Source of the DNA: Halicephalobus mephisto
Taxonomy: Eukaryota; Nematoda; Chromadorea; Rhabditida; Panagrolaimidae
NCBI GenBank assembly: GCA_009193035.1
Contig: SWDT01000096.1
Coordinates: 185,143 to 249,142, forward strand
Reading direction: 5' to 3'
Length of the DNA stretch: 64,000 bases
Shown one piece after another: positions 1 through 11,100 of this stretch. Under the pieces are notes generated by a model that did not search any database, was not told where the DNA came from, and worked only from the letters and a program-made list of their open reading frames with translations. Positions within the stretch are counted from its first letter, which is position 1. Each line of letters begins with the position of its first letter. The translations under genes and the position numbers were made by a program.

Positions 1-260
1 AGGAAGTGAATAGTGTCTAAAATTAGTCACTATTCTTTGGTTTCATGGATCTGCCAGGAATAATTTCTAAATGACAAATCTAATATTAGATAGTGACTGA
101 AGAAGGGCAATCAGTCACTATCCAAATGACAGCTTCTATAAGGAAGTGAATAATGTCTAAAATTAGTCACTATTCTTTGGTTTCTCAATCCCAAGAACAC
201 TATCCAAATGACAGGTGCAACATTGGATAGTGACTATTCTCCCTTCAGTCACTATCCAAA
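1..260. repeat. Core-repeat array 1 (GGATAGTGACT family)
   Basis: The core GGATAGTGACT and its reverse complement alternate every 20 to 60 bases, often as near-hairpins such as GGATAGTGTC...AGTCACTATCC. The same family forms eleven more arrays in this window. No gene is seen here. Confidence 0.9.
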
Positions 261-589
261 TGACAATTTTAACAAAGATTAAAGAATTATTATCTTGATT
301 AATATTCAGTTTATTTATTGAAATTTGCTTTTGATAATGATTCCTTCTCATCTTAGTGCTGAATTTAGAATCCCAAGCAAATATTAAAAACATCCATCAA
401 AAACTCTTTCCGGTTTTTTACCCGAGGGATTAATTTATTGTTTGAATAGAGTACTTTGACTGTTTTCGGGTCACCAATAGTCTTTCGGATATTCTCAACT
501 TGGAGATTTCCTGAGGGAATTGTTTCTGCTTTTGTTTTGAAGTAGAGGATTTCTTTTCATTGTTATCCATAAAAATATCAATTTTTAGT

Positions 590-842
590 GTTAGAAAAAA
601 AAATTTTAGTTTTTATTGTTAGAAAAAAAATTCGGTTTTTATTGTTAGAAAAAAAATTTCGTTTTTATTGTTATAAGTAAATTTGGTTTTTATTGTTAGA
701 AAAAAAATTTTGTTTTTATTGTTATAAATAAATTTGGTTTTTAATATTAGAAAAAAAATTTTGTTTTTAATGTTAGAAAAAAAATTTTATTTTTATTGTT
801 AGAAAAAAAAGTCGATTTTTATTGTTATAAATAAATTCGGTT
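590..842. repeat. About 30-bp tandem repeat
   Basis: Roughly eight degenerate copies of a unit reading TTTTTATTGTTAGAAAAAAA with a few variable bases. It is a simple AT-rich minisatellite with no coding sign. Confidence 0.85.
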
Positions 843-899
843 TTTCGAAGTACTAAATGTTGTTCGGACCGTCAAAGTTGTTGTTCAAAATTGTTCCAA

Positions 900-1350
900 T
901 AAGTGCTTTGGATGGTGTCCAAAATTAGTCGTTTTCTATTATTTTATTAAAGCGGGAATCTGAATAGTGACTAGAAAACTGATTTTAATGAAAATAAACA
1001 TTATCCAAACTTCTTACTGAAGCTACAATTGGAATAGTGACTTTGACAGTTAGAATAAAATTTGGATAGTGACTAAAGGAGAAAATTTAAGTCACTATCC
1101 AAAGTAGAAAAAATAATAATTATTAAAAATCAAATTTAAGTTAAAAATTAATCACTATCCATTGTCCTCATTTGAACCGTTTTTGGATAGTGACTAAAGA
1201 AACAAATTTAAGTCACTATCCAAATTAGAAAAAATAATAATTATTTAAAATCAAATTTGAACTAAAAATTAATCACTATCCATTGTCCTCATTTGAACCG
1301 TTTTTGGATAGTGACTTTGACAGCTCCAATAAGAGTAAAAAATAGTGACT
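900..1350. repeat. Core-repeat array 2
   Basis: Alternating GGATAGTGACT and AGTCACTATCC cores. It includes a direct duplication of about 120 bp: the segments near 1065-1200 and 1185-1320 share the same order of cores and spacers, including CCATTGTCCTCATTTGAACC. Confidence 0.9.
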
Positions 1351-1700
1351 AATAAATTAAACTTTCGATTTCTAAAATCCACAACTTTAATTCTAGAAAT
1401 TACCTCCATGTGATGACTACTCTGTATTTTTTATTTTTTTTCATTAATTTGAATATCGATTGACAGCGACGAAATTCTTTGATTGTTTTCGGTTTACTCC
1501 ATAATTCCAATTCCCAAACGGTCATTGGCCTTGAGAATGTCATTTTCGACAAAACTGAAAACCGAATTTTTCCGAATTTGTGACTAATTTTGTAAAAATA
1601 TTTCAAATATAAAATTGATTTTTTTCGTTTTTGGAAAATTATGTTAAATTTTCAGATTTTGGAAGGATTTTGGTGTTTATGAAATTTCCCTAATATGGAC
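1351..1700. other. AT-rich stretch without a recognised gene
   Basis: Only short unsupported open frames on either strand. Nothing else is seen. Confidence 0.5.
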
Positions 1701-1828
1701 TGATTATATTAGGGCAGACTCCCGGCTGAGTCCTCGTGAAACCGAGCCTGGATTAGTTTTGCTTTCGAAGCTTCCCAAAAGGCCTCTGGCATTGACTAGC
1801 TGGAACTGGATTCAGAAAATGTAAAATT

Positions 1829-4800
1829 ATGGTGAGTTCTTGGGGAGTTTGAATTTATTAAAAATGTAGAATTCTTAGTCACGCGATGATTTCCTCCATT
1901 GGAAACAGCGAGTGAATAATTCTCCATCTAATGGTGGCTTATGATTAAAAAATTATTGAAAAAACTTGTATTCGAAGATAAAATTAAGCATTATTCGTGA
2001 TAAAATTGGTATTTTATCAATTAATAGTTTTTTAAGTTTTGATTTTTAAAGATCTATGTCGAGTAGCGGTCCTAACACGAATAATGTTTTACTTATTCTT
2101 TGATTACAAATTTAGTTACTATTTTTAAAACATTATTGGTGGTAAAATTGGTATTTTATCAATTAATTATTTTTTTAATTTTCACTTTTTTGAAGATCTA
2201 TTTCGAGTAGTGGTCCTAACAAGAATAATGTTTAATTCGGTCTTCGATTATAAATCTAATTAGTAGTTTTGAAGCATTATTCGTGACAAAACGGATATTT
2301 TATCAATTAATTATTTTTTTAATTTTCACTTTTTTGAAGATCTATTTCAAGTAGCGGTCCTAACACGAATGATACTTCATCTAGGTTTTAACTACAACTA
2401 TAGTTACTAGTCTTTTAGAAAATAAACTCCAATTTACTCCAACCGGGATCATGTAAATGTTGTTCCCACCCAGGATTATGAAAAATTTCCTTTTTAAAAA
2501 CTACCTAGTTCTGAGCGAAATCTGTTTTTACGAAATTCCGGACATCGACCAAATATCATTCGTTCTTTAATAACGAATCCATGGTCGTTGGAGATTAAGG
2601 GTCTAATTAGGGCAATTTGAGGTGAACTGTACTGTAATGACTATTTGCTTCAGTTTCTCCTTCGACTAAGGTCAAAGCAAATTGAATTTAAATTGCCCCT
2701 GGGCTAGTTTCTTAATTCACAGTTTACTGCTTTTCAATAAAGTAAAAATTATTAGGAAATTTCGAAATCCAAATAAAATTGTTTTTTTCATTTTTGGATT
2801 ATATCCACTCAGTTTCTAAATTGCGGAATTATTTTTAATTTTTAATTAATCTCTTCGTGAAAAAATCCAAAAAAATTTTGAGATTTTTTTAACATTAAAA
2901 AAAGTATTTTTAAAAGTTAATGAAATTCGAAAAAGTAAAAAATTTTTATTCAAAAATAAACGTTTTAGACAAACCTTAATTATCATAATATTATTTTTGA
3001 ATTTTTTGATTTTTTATTAGATATTATTCTTTATTGAAAATAAGTCACTATCCAAAAGGTACCTGAAGTTAGATTGGATAGTGACTGATTTTGGACACTA
3101 TCGGAAAAATAGTCATAATAAGATTATGAATAGTGACTACTGTTTTTCTTTTTCAGTCACTATCCTAATGTTTTTTTGGATAGTGACTGAAAATAAACAC
3201 TATTCTTAAATCTTATTGGACTTGTAAAAGTCACTATCCAAAAATATTCTCAATAAACCTTTGGATAGTGACTGAAAATAGACACTATCCTTAATTATTA
3301 TTGGAGCTTTCAAAGTCACTATCCAAAAAACAGCTCCAATAAAGAACTGGATTGTGTCCCACTTTATTCAAATTAAATTTCTCCAGTTATTGTCAATTTC
3401 TTATTTTGGATAGTGACTTTCATTCATTCTTTAGTCACTATTCAAAAAAATTCAAAAGAAGAATTGATGGTGACAAATTTTTCCTGTTGTCTAGCCACCA
3501 TTTAAAAACCCAATTTTTAAAATTGTTTGTGAACTTTGATTTTATATAAAAAAAATAAAATAATTTTGAATGCTTTCGATTTTTTACCTTTTTTGTTGTT
3601 TGCCCTGAGGGGAAGAAACAATCATCAATAAAAAGTTTTTTGCAAAGACGTAATTTGCTTATTTTCCATTCAAAAAAGTCCATTTCAGGTCGGCTTTTCT
3701 GTTAAATCGACAATTCTGGCATTGTTCGGCTCCAAACTGACGTCCTCATCCTTGAGGACAAAAGGACCGGCCGTTCTCTGGTTTTTTTCGCTGATTTTTG
3801 TCCAATTGACTCAGATCGGACTGACGAAGAGACAAGGCGATGCAACTATCATAGAAGAATCCGTAAGTATATTTTAATTTAAAAAAACATTTTGTTAAAT
3901 CGTGTACTATTCATCAGAGTACAAGTCCGCAATGTTGGTCCCGAAGGGAAATATCCTGAGGACTGAAAAGTTTACAATCGTTCACTGGCAGAAAATAAAA
4001 AAAATTGAATAATATTTATCAGAGTTGTGATGTACAGTACCACTTGTGGCTTAATGAATCAATTTTTTATCCCTTTCTCATCTCCACGTGGACCAGAAGC
4101 CCCTATCCACGATTTAACGCACTTTTAAAAAAATAAAAAACAAAAAACAAAAAACAAAAATTTAAAAATGCATAAATTTTTGAAATTTTTTAATCCAAAA
4201 ATCCAAGGACCAAAAACGACCATTGCCGGAGGCAATTGGGGTCAAAAGTTAAAAACATCAATTGAAAATTTAAAATTACTTTTCTTAAAATAAATTTTAT
4301 TTATCCATAATTTTAATTTTTTAAACGTTTTCCACTTGGGACCATTTTTATTTTTTTCGATTTTTTTATTTATAAAAAATAATTCAAGTTACGTAAATTT
4401 TGGTATTTTTTAAATAGTCAAATAAGAAATATTTTTTAAAAATACTTTGATAAAAAATAATAAAATTACGAAATTTAAAAATTTAATAAAAATTATAAAT
4501 TTTTTTGTACGAACATTGATCAAATTTTATACGTAAATTAAACATGAATAAAATAAATTTTTAAAATATATATTAATTAATAAATATGCAATATTAAAAA
4601 CATCCAATTTTTATTCTAGACCTCTAAAAGTGCATATTTTCGAAAATTTCCTTCATGGTCTCAAATGGAAATCAGATATCGCTGCACATGCCGGTCAATC
4701 ACGGATTTTCTGAAATCAAACTTAACTGAACGGAATCAACACCTAAGAACTTCTGATTACAGTTTTCACATTATGTGATTCTGAGTAAAATCGATGACAA

Positions 4801-6946
4801 GATTGCATTCTGACAGAAGATTGACTATAACTGAATTTAATCAACGTACTAGTACTTTATCTATTTATTCCCATATCGCACATTCAAAGTTCACAAACAA
4901 TACTAAAGTTAAACTCCTTGTACCTTTGATCCAACTCATCCGTCGGTACGTGCGAGCCTTCTGTTCCTAGGACCTTGGGATTCTTCTTATCATCTAGCTC
5001 GTTTTTGGTCAACCGGGCCTCTAATGAGAGATATGCAGAGGGCTTCGCTTCTTTAGCCTACAAGCAGCTTGCGGGCTAGGCTTCTAGCTGCCGGTCTTCG
5101 GTCGGGAATCGAACCCGGGTCTCGTGAATTTGAATTCATATGTACTACCATTGTACTATCCGAAGACCGTACTAGTACTTTTTAACTAGAAACAAATACA
5201 ATCCAAATATGTTGATTAAATTCAGTTAGAATCAATCTTCTGTTAGAATGTGATCCTGACATCGGTTTTACTCAGAATCACATAATGTGAATACTGTAAT
5301 CAGAAGCTCTTAGGTGTTGATTCCGTTCAGTTAAGTTTGATTTTAGAAAACTTATGACAGTATATCATTTAATTACGACTTTCTTCTGTCCGAAACTTTC
5401 GTTTTGAGATTCCATAACGTCCAAAATTTATTCGTCAATTTTTAAATTTTCTAATTTAAAACAAAAAATTTTTCGATAAAAATATAATGTACAAATAGCT
5501 TTTCTCTCGTTGTATTGAACAACAAACATAACTCTTTTTTTAAGTCTCTTTTAAAAATTCGCTTCAATAAAAGCCCGACGGTTTTTCCGTTTTTCTGTGG
5601 TCCGGAGTTGGCGGGTTATCATTGAAGAGTAAAAACAGAAAATGATCGAAAAAAAATTTCGTATTGTCCGTCGACATTCACTTGACCGCGTTTTTTTGTG
5701 TTTTTCGAAAAATAAAATTTTAATAATTTGAAACTTTCTAAAAAAATCAAGTCCTTGGGGGAAAAACATTTGCGTCTGGGGGGAATCGAACCCCCGTCGA
5801 ATGCTTGGAAGGCATCCATGCTGACCATTACACCACAGACGCTGGTGACAGGATTTCTTTCGTTTGAGACCCACGAGACTGTTGTTACAAAAAAATAGGT
5901 CAACACAAACTCCAAAGTCTGTTTCCTTCATAGAAACAAAGAACCTACCAAACACTAATCAAAATGTCAACTTTTAGGACCCTAACTCTCGTTTTATCTG
6001 CAAAGGCCAATTGGGCGATTTCGCTGCTTGTACTTGCATCGACTCTACGAACGAGATTTCTTGCATAAACGCTCAATTCGTGGATGCAGATGTTTTTCTT
6101 CATCTCAACGGCCATTACAAAACCATCAACAAAATTACCTTCCACGGGAACAATTTCCAAGACCTCCCTGATCGTCCGTTGTTTGGGGAAGTGGAGCACA
6201 ATTCTCTCCATGTTCTTAATTTGTCCGCCAATTACATAGTGAATCTCAATTCCCACGCTCTTCAAGGAATGCCGAATATCCGGGTACTCGATCTAAGCAA
6301 CAACGAAATCGTCTTAAGACCGCAGGACACCGACTTCCTCTCACATACCCCCCTTATTACTCATCTGTATCTAAGAAGGTCCTTTACGTCTTCCGTCAAC
6401 AGAACGCGGCAGTTCGAACTTCTGATGAGGTTATTCAACAACGCCAATCTGGTCAATCTACAGTACCTCGATTTGAGCTACAATTTCCTGACTTCAGTAC
6501 CGTATTCTTTGGCTTGTCCTTTCCCGAGCCTCTCTGGTTTGGATCTCTCTCAGAACCTCTTCCAAACCATCTCCATGAACACCTCTTGTCTCCAGGGAAT
6601 CGACGCCGTTGATCTTTCGAGGAATCACTTTAGGGAATTGGATGAGAACTTTAGAAGGAATTTCGCGAACTATCTTCCTGCAGAATCCCTGATATTGAGG
6701 AACTCTTTCCATTGCGATTGCCACAGCGCAGAATACATCCAGTGGATACGGTCAACGAACTCCATCCGAGAGAAGAACCTGCTGACTTGTGCAAGGGCGA
6801 GTCCTGCGAACTTCAGAGGGGCCAGGCTGGTCGAGGTCCCGCTCCACAAACTCGATTGTTCAGTTAAGTTGACTTCCAATCGAGGATCCGGATTAAATAT
6901 CTTTTTTATCTTGCCTCTGATTATTGCCAAATTTTTATTCTTCTAG
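1829..6946 (+). CDS. LRR cell-surface protein, probably GPI-anchored
   Basis: Model: join 1829-1831, 3689-3862, 5978-6946, 381 residues. The last exon is certain as coding: it opens right after a CTTTTAG acceptor and reads through a cysteine cap (ICKGQLGDFAACTC), six or seven leucine-rich repeats (LHVLNLSANYIVNL, IRVLDLSNNEI, LQYLDLSYNFLTSVP, LSGLDLSQNLF), an LRRCT cap (FHCDCHSAEYIQWI...LTC...LDC) and a short hydrophobic end (NIFFILPLIIAKFLFF) that looks like a GPI signal or final membrane anchor. The middle exon is bounded by TTTCAG and GTAAGT, is open and in phase, and supplies a signal-like hydrophobic run, PAVLWFFSLIFVQLTQIGL. The first coding exon is inferred: ATG at 1829 is followed at once by GTGAGT, and its phase fits. 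A poly(A) signal AATAAA lies at 6984-6989. The family is extracellular adhesion or recognition LRR proteins; the ligand is unknown. Confidence 0.72.
1975..2400. repeat. Three-copy hairpin repeat, period about 142 bp
   Basis: Each unit starts CATTATTCGTGATAAAATTG and ends with the inverted counterpart CACGAATAATG, around GATCTATTTCGAGTAGCGGT. Units begin near 1989, 2129 and 2273. The terminal inverted repeats suggest a small fold-back element amplified in tandem inside intron 1 of the LRR gene. Confidence 0.8.
3035..3440. repeat. Core-repeat array 3
   Basis: Alternating GGATAGTGACT cores with the companion motif CAGCTCCAATAA, inside the proposed first intron of the LRR gene. Confidence 0.9.
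4859..5167 (-). mobile_element. tRNA-derived SINE, full-length copy
   Basis: On the minus strand it begins exactly at a tRNA-like head (5167-5094), followed by a unique body and a 3' end reading GGGAATAAATAGAT. It is flanked by perfect 14-bp direct repeats CGTACTAGTACTTT at 4845-4858 and 5168-5181, the target-site duplication. A second, 5'-truncated copy with its own duplication is at 12869-13015. Truncation at the tRNA end and these duplications are hallmarks of LINE-driven retroposition. Confidence 0.83.
5094..5167 (-). pseudogene. tRNA-like head of the SINE
   Basis: It has a perfect acceptor stem (GTCTTCGG with CCGAAGAC), an A-box-like TAGTACAATGG and a consensus B box GGTTCGATTCC, so an internal Pol III promoter is present. 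The anticodon arm does not fold as 5 bp plus 7 nt (best is 4 bp with a 6-nt loop), so it is not called as a functional tRNA. Confidence 0.8.
5771..5842 (-). tRNA. tRNA-Gly (UCC)
   Basis: The 72-nt cloverleaf reads GCGTCTG...CAGACGC for the acceptor stem, with anticodon loop CTTCCAA giving anticodon UCC, and T arm GGGGGTTCGATTCCCCC. A discriminator A and a run of five T follow on the minus strand, a Pol III terminator. It lies antisense inside the second intron of the LRR gene. Confidence 0.96.
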
Positions 6947-6983
6947 TACCGCTTTCGATAAATAATGTTTCATTTGCTTGTTA

Positions 6984-6989
6984 AATAAA
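6984..6989 (+). terminator. Poly(A) signal of the LRR gene
   Basis: AATAAA, 38 bases after the stop codon at 6946. Confidence 0.6.
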
Positions 6990-7133
6990 ATATATAAAAA
7001 TATTTTTCTGACTTATATTAAAGAACAATGAAGGTCTTTCAAAAACACAAAACTTGTTGATTTCAATGATTACAATATGATTGCAGGACAGGAATTAGCT
7101 CTTATCGCAAAATCACTAAAGAAATCATAAAAC

Positions 7134-7438
7134 AGTGGAATCTCGATATAAGGCACCCTCAAGAGACCGGACAAATCTTGCCTTATATCGTGGGGTGCTT
7201 TTTATCGAGGGTCGAATATGTTTAAAATTCCTTAAAATCATGCCTTATATCGTGGGGTGCCTTTTATCAAGAGTCGAATATGACTAAAATTTCTTAAAAT
7301 CGTGTCTTATAGCATGGGGTGTCTTATATTGAGGGTGCCTAATAGCCAGGGTAAATTCTCGCAAATTTGTATGTGGGCCAAACTAACGCATTGAAACCAT
7401 GCCTTATATCCTGAATGCATTATATCGAGATTCCACTG
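7134..7438. mobile_element. pogo-like MITE
   Basis: Ends are inverted: CAGTGGAATCTCGATATAAG at the left, and TTATATCGAGATTCCACTG at the right. The inside holds three degenerate copies of CCTTATATCGTGGGGTGC. CAGTGGAA-CTCGATATAA ends are typical of pogo/Tigger-class elements. No transposase frame is present, so it is non-autonomous. The stretch 7439-8150 is AT-rich with no gene seen. Confidence 0.75.
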
Positions 7439-8150
7439 TAGTAGTTCACATGAGAATTTGAATTTATTACGAAATTAACGATTATGAAATACAATATAAA
7501 TACGAACCAAATACAGATTAGTCCGCAGTACTTCCTGAGAGCAGTAAGTGCTAACAAGAGATAAGACTGTAAGGAACCAGCTCTTACCATACAGAAAAGA
7601 ACTAATAAAAAACTATATTTTTTCATCGAACAAACATGCAGTATTTTCTTCACTCAAAAACAAATTACAAATATATTCCTAAACACCAAAGACAGACAAC
7701 TAAAATTACCATAATTGTAAAAACAGCTGTTCATACCTTTTAAACTATAATAAAAAGTTGAATTTCTTATAAAAATAATGCTAATAATGAGAACTTTTAA
7801 AAAATAGCACTAAATTCGAAGTTCTTTTCCTTCAAAATTTTATGATTGTGTATCCAGCATCCAATTGCGTATTTATAAACTAATTTGGACTTGTTTATGA
7901 TCTTAGAAATTCACATGTTAGCTTAGATTGTAGAAAAATACATGTAATTTCAGATGGTATTCATTTTTAAAGTTAAATTTTTATTTTGAAGGAAAAGTTG
8001 GAAATAAAACGCAATATAAACAAGATAACGTATCATTCATTTCTTTCGAAGTTAGGAAATCAATAAAAATAACGTGGTTAATATTCTCTTCTAATTGTTT
8101 CTTATGGTGTCACCTTTTTTACTTTTTTTAAATATAGTAAACATCAGAAA

Positions 8151-11100
8151 ATGATTGGTGAGTCCGCAGATCTTATTATTTATTCCAAACCAATCAGAGA
8201 ATATGCATTTCAAAGTGATGTAATGGGGATTAACATTGGAACTTCTACTTCGACTGTTGCTGTGAACGGAAATAAGGAAATCAAAGTGGTTTGTATTGAC
8301 GACGTTACTACTGATTATTTCTGTACCGAATCTATAATCTCATTCAATCAGAAAAATCCCGTTATTGGACAAAGAGCTGTGAAATTGCTCAAATGGAAAC
8401 CAGAATTCGTCATTTTTGATTACAAAAGCTTACACAATACGAAATTTCGAAATTTGCCATCCAAGTACACAGATAAATTGTGGAATTTCTGTTCACAAGA
8501 CAAAAGTGGAGGACTACCTACATTCAAAGTACAAACTACTACAGGAGAGAAAATTTTCTCCTTACCTGAACTCGACAGAATATTCTTAGAAAACATGAAA
8601 AAAGCAGTGGAAAACTGTCAAGAAAGGACTGTTCTGAAATCAATTCTTACTGTACCCAATTGCAAATCTGAAGATTTAGTAAATGCTACTAAAGAAGCTG
8701 CAAAATTAGCAAATATTGAAGTCTTGGGAATTATAGAAGAGATCCAGGCCATTCTTATCTATTACTTGACGAAAGAAGATCCATTCATTTTCAATCCTGT
8801 GAAAAAAGTCGCGGTGATAAACATTGGAGGAGGACCAGGTACAATGGGCATCTTCGAAGTCATTGAAGCTGGTAACAAACTAAGAGTCCGGAAGAGGATT
8901 CACGAAGACAAACTGATATCTGGACGAGAAATCGATTTATCACTAATGGAATTCATCGAGAAAAAGTTGGAAACAGAGAACGGTATTAAACTAATATCCT
9001 TGGAAAACGGAGTTTACAAACTGTTGAGGATAACTGAAGAGATAAAAAAGAATCTTTCTTTTGAGGAAAAAACTGAGTTAGTGATTAACTGTTTATGAAT
9101 TAAGTACTTTTAAAATTTCAGATTTAATGTTTCCGATATTGATTCATCTTGTGACAATATTTGCAGTATTACGAGAAATCATCTTGAAGAAATTCTAAAA
9201 AACAAGAAAATATTCGGAGCTTTTGGGGAAACTCCAGAAGCTCTTGCAATCTACAAAAGAATCGATCTCGTTTATCTTAGTGGAGACTCCTGCAAGACCC
9301 CGTTTATCGAGAAAAGCATCAAAGAGAAATTCCCCAACGCTAAAATTATCAAAGACCGAGAATTGAACACAATAGCAGCCAAGGGAGCTGTTATTCGTGC
9401 TCTTCAAGTTCTTAATGAAGATACAAATCTACAATTGAATAAAGTAACAAACGACCAAATATCATCGACCTCTCTTCACGTTGACAACTGCGGAATTATC
9501 TATCTTCCAAAACTAGTTAAAGAATATGAACCAAGAATGGACATCATGGGAATCGACCTGGGATCAACTAGATCTGTCTTGGCTGTTTCTAAAAACAGAC
9601 AAATCCATGTTATTCCAGTTGACAACTCTTCTCCTGGAGACCTCTGGACGGAATTTGTAGTTTCATTTGATCAAGAGAAACCGATTATTGGAAGAGCAGC
9701 GGTCAGAAGACTCAGAACCAAGCCTGATCACGTAATCTTCGATTCAAAGTTGGTTTCAAATGATGTCAAACTTCCTCATTCCCAAAACGATCTCTGGCCA
9801 TTCCAATATTGTTTCAAGTATAAACAAGAACTTCATTTCATTACTAATACAGTTGGTGGTAAAAAGATGTTTTCGCTTTCCGAAATCAACAAAATATTCC
9901 TTGAGGCGATGAAAAAAGCGGCTTCTGACTATCAATCCGAATTCAACAAAGAAAAGAAATTTAAAGCTGTAATCACTGTGCCTAGTTACTTCACCCCTAA
10001 TGGCGAAGAAGAAAGTTTCATTCATAGTATAGTAAGAGCAGCAGAACTAGCAAATATCGAAATCATTGACATAATCGAAGAAACCCATGCTGACCTGCTC
10101 TATTATCTTTCCGATGAACAATATTCCCGAATGATTAAAAGTGAAACAAAAGTAGCGATTTTCGATATTGGAGGAGGAACAGGGTTCTGTAGAATTTATA
10201 AAATTGCTCAAGAAAGTAACGGAAAAGTAGGAAGAGCAACGAACATCATAAGTTGTTCTGTGTGTGGAAGAAAGATCGATGACAGTATTATGGAGCAAAT
10301 TACTAAAATGTTGGAAGAAACTGTAGTGATCGACAATGTAAAAAATTGTAAATTGAAAATACTTGAAGCGGCAAAGATTATCAAACACGAGTTATCCTTC
10401 ATAGATGAAGTAGAGTAAGTCAAAATTGAATTAGCAAGATAATAGGTCTTTCTTGTGAATGCAAAAATCTATCAGGTATTTCTCTCTGTGAGGTTCAATT
10501 ATTAGTTTCTATGAGTATATATAAACTATTTGCGTGATTTTCGTATTTATCGTTAGTCGAGCAGTACTTTAAAGAATAATTATCTTTACAATATATCGAT
10601 TAGAATCAATTCTATCTATATGTGGAGCGTTCTTGGGCTTGTCTCATCAAGTTGGTCTATGTGCTGCTACTAGATCATCTTCCCATCTCATTTTTGGTCT
10701 TCTTTCCAGTTGTGTCTTAGAGCTAACTATGATTTTCTGAATACTAGCCATTCGGTCATGTGTTTTGTCCATCTTCCATCTTGTCTTCTACTGATGTGTC
10801 CTATCCACTGGTGTTTCCCTTTCTTGATCGGATTTATCACATCTTTCACTCCTGATGATTTTCCTATTTTCTAATGTTTATCATATTAGTTTCTAGAATT
10901 TAAGTAAAAATACATGTTGTAACTCAACAAAATATTCTAAAAAAGTAGTAATATACCAACCATGAAAATCAGAAAAAGAGTCTCACAACAAGAAGTTGTT
11001 TATAAAACTTTTTGTTTTCAAAAATATTTATTATTTCAATTAAATTTTTCAAATGAACTTTACAGATTCGATCTATCGGACATCGATTATAAACTTGAAG

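Larger units (their letters stand above)
4706..5350. mobile_element. Long-TIR fold-back element, interrupted by a SINE
   Basis: Left arm 4706-4858 and right arm 5182-5350 are inverted copies about 150 to 170 bp long. Shared blocks in inverted order include AAATCAAACTTAACTGAACG, CACATTATGTGATTCTGAGT and AACTGAATTTAATCAAC. Without the SINE the element would be about 330 bp with a short loop, as in non-autonomous fold-back MITEs. It lies in the second intron of the LRR gene. No target-site duplication of the fold-back itself was resolved. Confidence 0.82.

Noticed and set aside
430..570. Minus-strand 46-codon frame starting MDNNEKKSSTSKQKQKQ
   Set aside because: Short, no family, and a neighbouring frame is equally open; no splice or promoter support.
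1..1350. CRISPR-like regularity of the GGATAGTGACT repeats
   Set aside because: The cores alternate in orientation, spacers are repeats themselves, and the DNA is nuclear eukaryotic.
5094..5167. Functional tRNA gene
   Set aside because: The anticodon arm is defective and the sequence is the head of a retroposed SINE with target-site duplications.
5551..5955. Minus-strand frames of 98 and 134 codons
   Set aside because: They run across the tRNA-Gly gene and intron sequence of the LRR gene; no protein-like features.
6011..6946. LRR protein starting at the TTG at 6011
   Set aside because: The frame is open upstream to a splice acceptor at 5977 and the cysteine cap begins before 6011, so this is an internal exon.
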